From Melioribacteraceae bacterium 4301-Me (GTDB taxonomy: Bacteria > Bacteroidota > Ignavibacteria > Ignavibacteriales > Melioribacteraceae), in NCBI GenBank assembly GCA_041538185.1, contig JBGORM010000001.1, positions 310,001 through 374,000 of the forward strand: a DNA stretch of 64,000 nucleotides, in the 5' to 3' direction. The notes below the pieces were generated by a model. It was not told the DNA's origin. It made no database searches and saw only the letters and a program-made list of their open reading frames with translations. Numbering within the stretch: position 1 is the first letter of the stretch; each line of letters opens with the position of its first letter. Shown here one piece after another: positions 36,684-45,672 of the stretch. Both the position numbers and the translations under genes were made by a program.

Positions 36684-39600
36684 TGAAAACCTCCTCAGTA
36701 GCAGCAACTGTTTCTATATCAGCAATTTCGCTTTGTTTCATTCTTTCAAGAACTTTTCTATAGTCAATAGGAATAACTTTTACAAACATTGGTACACTCG
36801 ATTCCCATTTGTCTAAGATTGTTTTTGCTAATTGACTTTGGGTGTAATAAAAATGTTTTTCAATCATTGAATGAAGGAAGAGCTTATCTTGTTTATCCCA
36901 TACACTTTCAAGGTCGACCATGTCAAGATTACATTTTGTATCAAATAGCTGAGTTTGATCGTATACATACGCGATACCGCCGCTCATCCCAGCTGCGAAA
37001 TTTTTTCCTGTTGAACCAATAACAATAACTATACCGCCAGTCATATACTCGCAGCCGTGGTCTCCTACGCCTTCAACTACAGCAGTAGCACCGCTATTTC
37101 TAACTGCAAATCTTTCTCCAGCCTTACCATTAATGTAAACTTCTCCCCCTGTCGCACCATACAAAACAACGTTCCCACAAATAACATTTTCGTGTGGTGA
37201 AAATTTAGATTTAGCTGGCGGTACTACAATTATTCTTCCTCCCGACATACCTTTACCGAGGTAATCATTTGTGTCTCCTTCTATTTTCATTGTAATTCCA
37301 GGCGCAAGGAAAGCCCCAAAACTTTGTCCGCCTGAACCTTTAAAATTTATTTTTATTGTATCATCTGGTAATCCTTTAGCACCATATCTTTTTACTATTT
37401 CGCCGCTTAATCTTGCTCCTACTGTTCTATGGATATTTCTGATAGGCAGATTTAATTCAATTTTCTTTTTTTGTTCAATAGCTGGTTTAACCATTTCAAT
37501 TAGTTCGTTATCAAAAGTATCGACTGTAGTTGGTGCGTTAACACAGCAAATTGTATTTTTAGCAGCCATCGAATTGAACAGCGGAGAAAGGTCGAACTTG
37601 GAAGCTTTCCACAATTCTTTTGGCGGGTCGTATTCTAATACTTCAGTGTGACCAACCATCTCTTCCACAGTTCTAAAACCTAACTCAGCCATAATTTCCC
37701 TTAAATCTTGAGCAAGAAATTTAAAAAATGATTCAATATACTCGGGTTTGCCAGAGAAGCGTGCTCTAAGCAGCGGGTCCTGTGTAGCAACTCCTACTGA
37801 ACATGTATTTAAGTGACATTTCCTTAGCATTACACAGCCGATTGTAATTAGTACAGAAGTAGCAAAGCCAAATTCTTCTGCACCAAGTAAAGCAGCAATG
37901 GCTACATCTCGACCGGTTTTCAATTGACCGTCAACTTGCACACGAATTTTATCTCTGAGTTTATTTTGGATTAATGTTTGATGCGTTTCTGCTAAACCAA
38001 TTTCCCAAGGAATACCTGTGTGTTTAATAGATGTTAATGGAGAAGCACCAGTGCCTCCTTCGTATCCGGAAATTAAGACTAAATCTGCTTGAGCCTTAGC
38101 TACACCAGCTGCAACTGTTCCTACTCCGGATTCTGAGACAAGTTTAACTGAAACTTTTGCATTTGGGTTAATACACTTTAAATCATAAATTAATTGGGCA
38201 ATATCTTCAATGGAATAAATATCATGGTGTGGTGGCGGGGAAATTAGGGTAACGCCTGGTGTAGTGTGCCTTACTCTTGCGATTTCTTCTGTTACTTTAT
38301 GACCAGGCAGCTGCCCGCCTTCGCCAGGTTTAGCACCTTGGGCAATTTTTATTTGAAGTTCTTCTGCACTTAATAAATATTCTGGTGTTACTCCAAATCT
38401 ACCTGATGCTACTTGTTTTACTTTTGACCTTGCTGTATCGCCATTAGCGTCGACTTTATTACGCGACATATCCTCACCGCCTTCGCCTGAATTACTCCGC
38501 GAGCTAAGTCGATTCATTGCAATTGCAATTGTTTCATGAGCTTCTTTGCTGATTGAACCAAACGACATGGCAGAAACGACAAATCTTTTTATTATACTTT
38601 CAACAGGTTCTACTTCATCAAGAGGTATTGGATTTTTTTTCTTGAATTTTAACATACTTCGTATTGTGGTAGGGCTGTCAGGACCCTCATTCACACTTTT
38701 CACATATTCTTTGAAAATCTCATAATCATTAGTTCTCGTAGCTAATTGTAATTTTGCAATTGTATCATGATTCCAAAAATGTTTTTCACCGTTTACCCTG
38801 ATGGTATATTCTCCGCCTGCATCAAGTAAATTTCCGTCTGATGCAAAACCGTTCTGCGGATACCCGAAGTTATGTCTCATTATTGCTTCTCTTTGGATTT
38901 CTGACAGACCTATGCCGCCAAGTCGACTTATCGTGCCAGTAAAATATTTATCGACCATTGACTTATCTAATCCAACGGCTTCAAATGTTTGAGCGCCAAA
39001 GTAACCATGTAATGTTGAGATTCCAAGTCGGCTCATAGTTTTTAATAAGCCTTTTTTTACTGCTATTATGTATGAATCAACTGCTTCTTCGGCTTTAAGT
39101 TTTTGTTCTAGCAAATTATTTGTTGCGAGATTTTTTACTGTAAGTAATGCAAGATAGGGACAAATAGCATCTGCTCCGTAACTAATGAGCATTGCAAAAT
39201 TCATAACTTCTCTAACTTCTCCGGAATCAATAATAATACTTGCCTTGTTTCTTAGTCCATTACGGATTAAATAATGGTGAAGTCCAGAAACAGCAAGCAA
39301 TGAAGGAATTGGAACTTTCCATTGGTTAATGTTCCTATCGGATAATACAAGAATAGTAGCACCTTCATTTATATATTTTTTAGCAGTTTCAAATATTGAG
39401 GTAAGCGATTTTTCCAATGTATTTTCATCGCCATTTTTATCGAACAAAATATCAATGTACTTTATTTTAACATTTGGATGATTTGCTTTTTCAATTCTCA
39501 ATAAGTCTTCGGGTGTAAGAATAGGATGAGATAATTTAAAGCCTCTAAAATTTTCGGGTGTTTCTTCCAATAGATTTCCCTCACCGCCTACGAAGCTTTC

Positions 39601-41247
39601 TAAGGACATAACTAACTCTTCGCGTAATGGGTCAATTGCTGGATTAGTAACCTGTGCAAATCGTTGTTTGAAGTAATAAAAAAGTAAGTTAGGCTTATTG
39701 GATAAAATGGCAAGTGGAGTATCGTTGCCCATAGAACCAACAGCCTCCTGGCTACGTGAAGCCATTGGGGTTAAGATTAACTTTAATTCCTCGTCTGTAT
39801 AACCAAAAGCACGTTGCTTTTTTAATAAAATTTGCGGCTCTTCTTCTAAAACTGTAGATGGATTAAACAGTCCTCTTAATGTAATTATATTTTCTTTTAT
39901 CCATCTTCTATATGGTTTTTGACGAGAAATTTTAGCTTTTATTTCTTTATCTGGTACTACTCTATTTTGTTTAAAATCTACAAGCAACATTTTACCTGGC
40001 GAGAGTCTGCTTCTTTTAATAATTTTTTCTTCGGGCAAATCTAAAACGCCAGTTTCAGATGCAAGTAAAACAATTCCGTCACTTGTAATAGTATAACGTG
40101 CAGGTCTTAAACCATTTCTATCAAGAATTCCACCTAAGTACCGCGAGTCACAAAAAACGATGGCAGCTGGACCGTCCCATGGTTCCATTATTGAAGACTG
40201 GTAATCGTAAAATGCCCTTTTATCCTCACTCATTTGAATTCTTGGGCCGTATGCTTCTGGTATCATCATCATCATGGCGTGAGGTAAAGAGCGGCCTGCA
40301 AGAACTAATAATTCTAATACATTATCAAAAATTGCAGAATCTGAACCATCTTCAACAATTACAGGCTTAATTTTTTCTATATCGTCACCGAACAATTCTG
40401 ATTTTAAATTAAATTCGCGTGCTTTCATTCGATTAATGTTACCGCTAAGAGTATTTATTTCGCCATTGTGAGCAATAAATCTAAATGGCTGCGCAAGATT
40501 CCAAGTCGGCAATGTATTGGTACTGTATCTTTGATGAACTACACCAAAGCAGGAAGCAAAACGTTCATCGGAAAGATCAGGATAAAATGTAGTAAGTTGA
40601 TTTGCAGTTAGTAAACCTTTGTAAACAATTCTGTTTGAGGATAAACTTGGTATGTAGAATTGAGTAGTGTCTTCTTTTATTGAAGTAATTTCTTTTTCTA
40701 TGAGTCGGCGTATAACATATAATTTCCTTTCGAAAGCTTCTTGGTTTATGTTTGCTCGATGAATAAAAATCTGATAAATATTTGGTTCAGTTTTTTTTGC
40801 TAGTTCTCCTATAACCGAGTTGTTAACTGGTACCTTCCTCCATGCAAGGACATCACATCCTTCGTTGATAATATGCTTTTCAATAATATTTTTACACTTA
40901 TTGGCGAGTATTTCCTCTTTTGGCATAAATATCATTCCTACTGCGTAGTCGCCAATTTGGGGAATCTCAATCCCTTGTGCTGACAATTCTGTTCTAAAAA
41001 AATTATCTGGTAATTGAACCATAACGCCGGCACCGTCGCCGGTAGATTTATCGCCGCCAAGTGCACCTCTATGTTCAAGATTTATAAGTACCGTAATTGA
41101 ATCATCAATAACTTTATGAGTTGGGATTCCATCTAATTTAGCTATGAAACCCACTCCGCAGCCATCGTGCTCAAATCTTGGATCGTATAAACCGTTTGGA
41201 TTAATTTTTCCATCGGCTCTGCTGAAATTATAATTGTCTTTGCTCAT
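36676..41247 (-). CDS. gltB: Glutamate synthase large subunit
   Basis: Transfers the amide of glutamine to 2-oxoglutarate, 1523 residues, full length. The class II amidotransferase nucleophile is the Cys of HDGCGVGFIA near residue 29, so the preceding segment should be cleaved off. Then come the central domain, the FMN-binding synthase domain (PGEGGQLPGHKV near 975, SGYEGGTGASPLTSIKHTG near 1065), the [3Fe-4S] cysteines in CVMLRKCHLNTCSVGVATQD, and the C-terminal GXGXG beta-helix repeats. Start chosen at ATG 41247 with AAGGAG just upstream; the in-frame start at 41271 is rejected. GltD is encoded immediately downstream. Confidence 0.97.
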   Translation of the reverse strand: MSKDNYNFSRADGKINPNGLYDPRFEHDGCGVGFIAKLDGIPTHKVIDDSITVLINLEHRGALGGDKSTGDGAGVMVQLPDNFFRTELSAQGIEIPQIGDYAVGMIFMPKEEILANKCKNIIEKHIINEGCDVLAWRKVPVNNSVIGELAKKTEPNIYQIFIHRANINQEAFERKLYVIRRLIEKEITSIKEDTTQFYIPSLSSNRIVYKGLLTANQLTTFYPDLSDERFASCFGVVHQRYSTNTLPTWNLAQPFRFIAHNGEINTLSGNINRMKAREFNLKSELFGDDIEKIKPVIVEDGSDSAIFDNVLELLVLAGRSLPHAMMMMIPEAYGPRIQMSEDKRAFYDYQSSIMEPWDGPAAIVFCDSRYLGGILDRNGLRPARYTITSDGIVLLASETGVLDLPEEKIIKRSRLSPGKMLLVDFKQNRVVPDKEIKAKISRQKPYRRWIKENIITLRGLFNPSTVLEEEPQILLKKQRAFGYTDEELKLILTPMASRSQEAVGSMGNDTPLAILSNKPNLLFYYFKQRFAQVTNPAIDPLREELVMSLESFVGGEGNLLEETPENFRGFKLSHPILTPEDLLRIEKANHPNVKIKYIDILFDKNGDENTLEKSLTSIFETAKKYINEGATILVLSDRNINQWKVPIPSLLAVSGLHHYLIRNGLRNKASIIIDSGEVREVMNFAMLISYGADAICPYLALLTVKNLATNNLLEQKLKAEEAVDSYIIAVKKGLLKTMSRLGISTLHGYFGAQTFEAVGLDKSMVDKYFTGTISRLGGIGLSEIQREAIMRHNFGYPQNGFASDGNLLDAGGEYTIRVNGEKHFWNHDTIAKLQLATRTNDYEIFKEYVKSVNEGPDSPTTIRSMLKFKKKNPIPLDEVEPVESIIKRFVVSAMSFGSISKEAHETIAIAMNRLSSRSNSGEGGEDMSRNKVDANGDTARSKVKQVASGRFGVTPEYLLSAEELQIKIAQGAKPGEGGQLPGHKVTEEIARVRHTTPGVTLISPPPHHDIYSIEDIAQLIYDLKCINPNAKVSVKLVSESGVGTVAAGVAKAQADLVLISGYEGGTGASPLTSIKHTGIPWEIGLAETHQTLIQNKLRDKIRVQVDGQLKTGRDVAIAALLGAEEFGFATSVLITIGCVMLRKCHLNTCSVGVATQDPLLRARFSGKPEYIESFFKFLAQDLREIMAELGFRTVEEMVGHTEVLEYDPPKELWKASKFDLSPLFNSMAAKNTICCVNAPTTVDTFDNELIEMVKPAIEQKKKIELNLPIRNIHRTVGARLSGEIVKRYGAKGLPDDTIKINFKGSGGQSFGAFLAPGITMKIEGDTNDYLGKGMSGGRIIVVPPAKSKFSPHENVICGNVVLYGATGGEVYINGKAGERFAVRNSGATAVVEGVGDHGCEYMTGGIVIVIGSTGKNFAAGMSGGIAYVYDQTQLFDTKCNLDMVDLESVWDKQDKLFLHSMIEKHFYYTQSQLAKTILDKWESSVPMFVKVIPIDYRKVLERMKQSEIADIETVAATEEVFNG

Positions 41248-41317
41248 GCGATTCTCCTTTACGGTAATCATTAAAAATGTTTAATAAGTTTTATTGGCTA
41301 TTTATGAGAAGGGGAGT

Positions 41318-41352
41318 AGACCAATTCACTTGTCAAACTATGGTCTTGGTCT
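41318..41352 (-). promoter_or_regulatory. Hairpin in the gltB leader
   Basis: A perfect 7-bp inverted repeat (AGACCAA / TTGGTCT, 21-base spacer) lies about 70 bp upstream of the gltB start and would be in the gltB transcript if the promoter near 41640 is used. Regulatory role is speculative. Confidence 0.3.
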
Positions 41353-41637
41353 GCACGTCCGTATCCGCGTACAATTAATTTCCACCGTAGTTGATAGTAA
41401 ATTTTTCCTATAATCTACTTGACTAAGATTTTTACTTGTTCCAGCATTAAAATTGTAAACGGAATTATCTTGCATATTAAATTTTTTATTGTACACGATA
41501 TTTTCAGTATTGTGCCTCATCGGATAAGCAGTACAACTTCACTAATGGTTTTTTAATTTTTCTTTCAGATGCAGCTTGTGGCAGCAATCCTTGGTAAGTG
41601 TATTAGATTTACTTTTGGTAAACCTAAATTTTGCGTG

Positions 41638-41668
41638 CAAAGGTATATAATTGTAATCGAAATTGCAA
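41638..41668 (-). promoter_or_regulatory. Candidate Bacteroidota-type promoter for gltBD
   Basis: On the minus strand a TTG (41668-41666) and a TACCTTTG (41645-41638) are 20 bp apart, fitting the Bacteroidota -33/-7 consensus. Transcription from here would give a 5' leader of about 380 nt before gltB. Confidence 0.5.
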
Positions 41669-41868
41669 TACCTTTTTAATTTTATTGTAAAAATATACAC
41701 CTAATAATGATTTTATGAATACTTATGCATTCGTGAGAAAAAATAATGTTAGAAAATAAACTGATGATTTGAGGAAAAGAGTTATACATAATAATCAAAA
41801 AAATTTTTATATATAATGCTCGTTAATTAGTTTAAAATAATTTTTTTAAGAAATCTTTGAACGAGTGA

Positions 41869-42609
41869 ATGAAAATAATTTACAGCAGATTATTCGAGAG
41901 ATTTCCAGAAATAATCTTTGGCTTTTCTACTAAAGTGGGATTGAACCGACCTGCCCCGTATTATTTTAACTTATCATTAAGTGTAGGAGATGACTCTAAT
42001 AATGTAATAGAAAACAGAAATTTCTTTTTTAAACAATTAGGCCTTAGCAGTAATGAAATTGCTTATCAACGGCAAATACACAGCGATTTAATATCAATAG
42101 TTGACAGAGCTGGTTTTGTTGGAGAAAGCGATGCAATGATTACAAGTAAAAAAGGAATTGGGTTGGCAATTTCTGCTGCCGATTGCGTTCCTATTTTTAT
42201 TTACGATAAAAAAAACAATTTAATTGCTGCTGTGCATTCAGGATGGAGGGGTACTTACAAAAAAATTTTAGCTAAGACATTACTTAAATTACAATATGAA
42301 TTTAATTCGATGCCTAATAATTTATTTGTTTGTTTAGGACCATCTATTTCACAAAAAAAATATGAAGTTGGCCAAGATGTTGCTAATTTGTTCGATGAAA
42401 AATATTTGATTAAAAAGAATAACAAATTTTATTTGAATATAGTTCAAGCAAACATTGACATGTTGCTAAACGCAGGGGTTCCGGAAAATAATATTGAACA
42501 AAGTAACTTATGCACATTTGAAGAGAAAAATTTATTGCATTCTTACAGAAGAGATGGTAAAAACTCCGGCAGGTCATTAGGCATTATTGCGCTAAAAAAT
42601 GTTGACTAG
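41869..42609 (+). CDS. pgeF: Purine nucleoside phosphorylase/laccase-domain protein YfiH (PgeF)
   Basis: A 246-residue YfiH/DUF152 family enzyme. The conserved zinc and catalytic residues are in YQRQIHSD (His), AADCVPIFIYD (Cys) and AVHSGWRGTYKKI (His) near residues 60-130, with the closing CTFEEKNLLHSYRRDGKNSG block near 215. Members have been described as polyphenol oxidases, purine nucleoside phosphorylases or peptidoglycan editing factors. No signal peptide, so cytosolic. It heads a run of plus-strand genes with folB next. Confidence 0.9.
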   Translation: MKIIYSRLFERFPEIIFGFSTKVGLNRPAPYYFNLSLSVGDDSNNVIENRNFFFKQLGLSSNEIAYQRQIHSDLISIVDRAGFVGESDAMITSKKGIGLAISAADCVPIFIYDKKNNLIAAVHSGWRGTYKKILAKTLLKLQYEFNSMPNNLFVCLGPSISQKKYEVGQDVANLFDEKYLIKKNNKFYLNIVQANIDMLLNAGVPENNIEQSNLCTFEEKNLLHSYRRDGKNSGRSLGIIALKNVD

Positions 42610-42757
42610 GGTTAATAAATCTAACTTACTTGCAGCAAACAAGTCAGCTAATTTGGGATTAATTTACTAACTTTATTATGTAAAAAGTTATTAAAAGATA
42701 TTTCGCTGAATTTTTTGCATTTTATCATAAAATAATTTTTATCTTAACAAGTAAAAA

Positions 42758-43147
42758 ATGATTAACATAATTCGCTTAAAAAATGCTTCTTTTTATGCGT
42801 ATCACGGTGCACTGCAAGAAGAACAAAATATTGGTGGTAAGTTTGAAGCCGATGTAGATATTTACACAGATTTTAGCGAAGCAGCTAAAAAGGACAGCTT
42901 AAAACATACTATTAATTATTACGATGTTTATAAGTATATTAATACCGTTGTTCACGAAAAAAAATATTATTTAATTGAATCGATAGCCACCTTAATAGCA
43001 GATGAATTGCTAAAACGTTATCCGGCAATTCAAAAAATAGCTGTTAGAGTAAGAAAGCATAATGTTCCTGTTGGTGGTGTTATAGATTACGTTGAAGCTG
43101 AAGTAATAAAAGAAAATGGGAAATCAATAAGTGATGAACTCTCATAA
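42758..43147 (+). CDS. folB: Dihydroneopterin aldolase
   Basis: Folate pathway enzyme converting dihydroneopterin to 6-hydroxymethyl-dihydropterin, 129 residues. The start IIRLKNASFYAYHGALQEEQ contains the pterin-pocket Tyr and Glu, NYYDVYKYI near 54 and the IESIATLIADELL block with the catalytic-site Glu near 72, and the KHNVPVGGVIDYVEAEV end. folK overlaps its 3' end, so both folate genes are translated together. Confidence 0.94.
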   Translation: MINIIRLKNASFYAYHGALQEEQNIGGKFEADVDIYTDFSEAAKKDSLKHTINYYDVYKYINTVVHEKKYYLIESIATLIADELLKRYPAIQKIAVRVRKHNVPVGGVIDYVEAEVIKENGKSISDELS

Positions 43148-43640
43148 AGTATTTCTTGGGCTTGGTTCCAATAAGGGTAATAGAGAAGAATACATCAGAT
43201 CTGCTTTAAAAAAAATTAGCGAACTTAAAGAAACAAGCATTAAAAAAGTATCTTCTCTTTACGAAACAAAGCCTTACGGTAATACAGAACAAAACGATTT
43301 TTATAATTTAGTTGCCGAAATACTCACTCGGCATGATATTAAGAATCTTTTCAGTGAGTTGAAGCGTATAGAAAGAGAAGTTGGCAGAATACAATTGGAC
43401 AAAAAATGGCAGCCAAGAGAAATCGATATTGATATTCTTTTTTTTAATGATTGGATTTATTCAGACGGTCAAATTGAAATTCCTCATAAGGATTTACTGA
43501 ATAGAGACTTTGTGTTAGTGCCACTAATTGAAATTGACCCTAATTTTGTGCATCCTTATTTGGGAATAAGCATAAGTGAAATAGATTTTTCTTCTGTTCA
43601 AAAAAATATTATTTGTAAATTCCCATTTGAGTACAAATAA
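43134..43640 (+). CDS. folK: 2-amino-4-hydroxy-6-hydroxymethyldihydropteridine pyrophosphokinase
   Basis: HPPK, the next step of folate synthesis after FolB. The 168-residue protein has VFLGLGSNKGNREEYI at the start, SSLYETKPYG near 40, the LKRIEREVGR helix near 83 and the catalytic signature REIDIDILFFND near 98, then IPHKDLLNRDFVLVPL. It overlaps folB by 14 bp. A GTG at 43131, one codon earlier, is an alternative start. Confidence 0.95.
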   Translation: MNSHKVFLGLGSNKGNREEYIRSALKKISELKETSIKKVSSLYETKPYGNTEQNDFYNLVAEILTRHDIKNLFSELKRIEREVGRIQLDKKWQPREIDIDILFFNDWIYSDGQIEIPHKDLLNRDFVLVPLIEIDPNFVHPYLGISISEIDFSSVQKNIICKFPFEYK

Positions 43641-43653
43641 ATTTTACACTAAT

Positions 43654-44298
43654 ATGATAGAAATAAAATATATTGCAATTGAAGGTGTAATTGGTGCAGG
43701 TAAAACTACACTTGCACAAAAATTAGCTGACCGACTTCAAGCTAATCTTGTCTTAGAAGAATTTGAATCCAATCCCTTCTTAGAAAAATTTTATGAAGAT
43801 AGGAAAAGATATGCTTTCCAAACTCAAATGTTTTTTCTTGTAAATCGTTTTAAACAACAACAGTTACTCAATCAAGGAAATTTATTTTCATCGTATATCG
43901 TTTCAGATTACATTTTTGAAAAAGACAAAATTTTTGCATACCTAAATCTTTCAGGCGATGAGCTTAAACTTTACGAAACAATTTTTCCATTGCTTGAACG
44001 TAACTTGCCTAAACCAGATTTGGTAATTTATTTACAGTCCGGAATAGACCGTCTTATTTCAAATATTAGAAAAAGAGGCAGAAAAATTGAAAGGAATTTA
44101 ACACGCGCTTATTTAGTTGAACTTTCGGAAGCTTATAATAATTTTTTCTTTAAATATAATACTACGCCGTTGTTAATTGTTAACTCAAACGATATTGATT
44201 TTGTAAATAACAAGAATGATTTTGATTTACTTTTTAACCAAATCTTTCGGGATGATAGGGGGTTTATTGAATATTTTAACCCAGAAATAAGAGGTTGA
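43654..44298 (+). CDS. Deoxynucleoside kinase
   Basis: A 214-residue dNK/dGK-family kinase for nucleoside salvage. P-loop EGVIGAGKTTLAQKL at residues 9-23, LEEFESNPFLEKFYEDRKR near 39, substrate/catalytic segment SDYIFEKDKIFA near 89, and the lid KRGRKIERN near 142. Substrate (dA/dG or dC) is not decidable by eye. The start at ATG 43654 is preferred; the longer in-frame TTG at 43627 lies within folK and precedes the conserved N-terminus. Often neighbours folK in Bacteroidota-type genomes. Confidence 0.9.
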   Translation: MIEIKYIAIEGVIGAGKTTLAQKLADRLQANLVLEEFESNPFLEKFYEDRKRYAFQTQMFFLVNRFKQQQLLNQGNLFSSYIVSDYIFEKDKIFAYLNLSGDELKLYETIFPLLERNLPKPDLVIYLQSGIDRLISNIRKRGRKIERNLTRAYLVELSEAYNNFFFKYNTTPLLIVNSNDIDFVNNKNDFDLLFNQIFRDDRGFIEYFNPEIRG

Positions 44299-44299
44299 C

Positions 44300-44518
44300 T
44301 TGTTAATTCGATTTATTGTTTGGTCTATTATATTTTATTTCTTTTTTAAGCTTATCAAGAATGTTATTAAATATTTTGCTGATGAACAAAAATTAAATAC
44401 TTCAAAACGGTATGAATTTACAACCCAGCAAAATAATCCAACTTCTGGCTACAAAGTAAAAAAAGAAGATATAATTGACGCTGAATTTGAAGAATTGGAT
44501 AATAATAAAAAAAAGTAG
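44300..44518 (+). CDS. Small membrane-anchored protein, DUF4834-like
   Basis: A 72-residue protein with one N-terminal membrane helix (FIVWSIIFYFFFKLI, residues 5-19) and a charged cytoplasmic tail ending in DIIDAEFEELDNNKKK. The size and the acidic 'DAEFEE' tail resemble small hypothetical proteins found in Bacteroidota-type genomes. The start is TTG 44300, 1 bp after the preceding stop, and a glycosyltransferase gene follows 14 bp later. Function unknown. Confidence 0.65.
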   Translation: MLIRFIVWSIIFYFFFKLIKNVIKYFADEQKLNTSKRYEFTTQQNNPTSGYKVKKEDIIDAEFEELDNNKKK

Positions 44519-44532
44519 TTTAGCTTATTTTA

Positions 44533-45672
44533 ATGCCAATCAAAAAAATATTTCAAAGGATTCTAACAAATTTTATAAAAAGATTTTTTTCTGTTGCGGA
44601 ACTAAACACTAAAAATTTAGGCCACCCACAAAAAATTTTACTAATTCGACAGCATAACCAATTTGGTGATATGCTCGCTTCCGTACCTCTCTTTAGAGCT
44701 ATTAAAGAAAAATTTCCAAATTCTAATTTGACCCTTATTGCAAGTCCAGAAAACTATTATGCCGTTACCAAAAATAATTTTATAGATGAACTTTTCATTT
44801 TTGATAAAAGGAAAATTATAAACCCTTTGTATTTGTTAAAACTAAAGAAAACCTTAAAAGCAAATTATGATTTAGCCGTAGTGCCAGCAACAGTAGCAAT
44901 CTCCAAAACAAGCTGCATTTTAGCTGCGCTTAGCGATGCTAAAATTAAAATTGGTCCTTCTTCTCTAAACGGTAAAGTAAATGAATTAAGCAGCCTTTTC
45001 AATTTTAAAATTAAACTCAATTGGCAGAAATATCCTGACATACATGTTTCCGATTTTATCCAAGATATTTTGCGACCATTTGGAATCAGCACAAAAAACT
45101 TAAAAACGCAAATTACCATTGAAAAAGATGACCTTAAAACCGCAGAAGATTTTATTGAAACTTTGAAGGGAAACACTAACCACGAAGTGGTGAATTCTCA
45201 TAAATTAGTTGTTGGACTGCATATTGGAGCAGGCAAACGATTGAATAGATGGAGTATTGAGAAATTTTTGCAGTTAACCAATCTACTTTCTGTTGCTTAC
45301 GAAGTTGTATTCTATTTTACAGGCAGCAAGAGCGATAAGGAAGAATTAAATTATGTAAAAAAAATATTTGGTGAAAATACAGCCTTTTTTATCGACCATA
45401 GTATTCCCGAATTGGCTGCATTGATTTCTTTATCCGACTTGTTTATTACAAATGATACTGGTGTTATGCATGTAGCCGGTGCAACTGATACCCCTCAAAT
45501 TTCTATTTTTGGTCCTACAAATCCGTATAATTGGGCACCTATGGGACCAAATAAGTATTTTGTTAGAAAATCAGATTTAACTGATGATGTTACAGTTGAA
45601 GATGTATTCTTACTTTGTAAGCTTATTTTAGAAAAAAAAACTTCAGAAAAAAATAAATCCAATTTGATATGA
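44533..45672 (+). CDS. Glycosyltransferase family 9 (heptosyltransferase-like)
   Basis: A 379-residue GT-B fold enzyme of the lipopolysaccharide heptosyltransferase family. The N-terminal domain starts ILLIRQHNQFGDMLASVPL; the C-terminal nucleotide-sugar domain starts VVGLHIGAGKRLNRWSIEKF near residue 227 and contains FITNDTGVMHVAGATDTP and IFGPTNPYNWAPMG. Substrate unknown; probably outer-membrane glycan assembly on the cytoplasmic face. An insertion-like stretch (residues 216-223, NHEVVNSH) in the interdomain linker is encoded by a palindromic repeat also present elsewhere in the window. The stop overlaps the next ATG (ATGA). Confidence 0.9.
   Translation: MPIKKIFQRILTNFIKRFFSVAELNTKNLGHPQKILLIRQHNQFGDMLASVPLFRAIKEKFPNSNLTLIASPENYYAVTKNNFIDELFIFDKRKIINPLYLLKLKKTLKANYDLAVVPATVAISKTSCILAALSDAKIKIGPSSLNGKVNELSSLFNFKIKLNWQKYPDIHVSDFIQDILRPFGISTKNLKTQITIEKDDLKTAEDFIETLKGNTNHEVVNSHKLVVGLHIGAGKRLNRWSIEKFLQLTNLLSVAYEVVFYFTGSKSDKEELNYVKKIFGENTAFFIDHSIPELAALISLSDLFITNDTGVMHVAGATDTPQISIFGPTNPYNWAPMGPNKYFVRKSDLTDDVTVEDVFLLCKLILEKKTSEKNKSNLI
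45179..45201 (+). repeat. Palindromic element inside the GT9 gene
   Basis: CCACGAAGTGGTGAATTCTC followed by AT, with a CCAC-GAA-GTGG hairpin. The same sequence with one internal mismatch (AGTAGTG for AGTGGTG) is at 58290-58312 and related forms at 34445-34610. It adds codons without disturbing the frame. Confidence 0.7.

Larger units (their letters stand above)
41248..41868. other. Gene-free divergent gap between gltB and pgeF
   Basis: About 620 bp. It contains the candidate gltBD promoter near 41640, a hairpin at 41318 and otherwise AT-rich sequence. A 60-codon open frame on the minus strand (41338-41520) has no recognisable domain or ribosome-binding site and is not called. Confidence 0.5.

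Noticed and set aside
41338-41520. 60-codon open frame in the gltB leader
   Set aside because: No ribosome-binding site or protein-like pattern. A leader peptide role was considered but there is no run of Gln or Glu codons.
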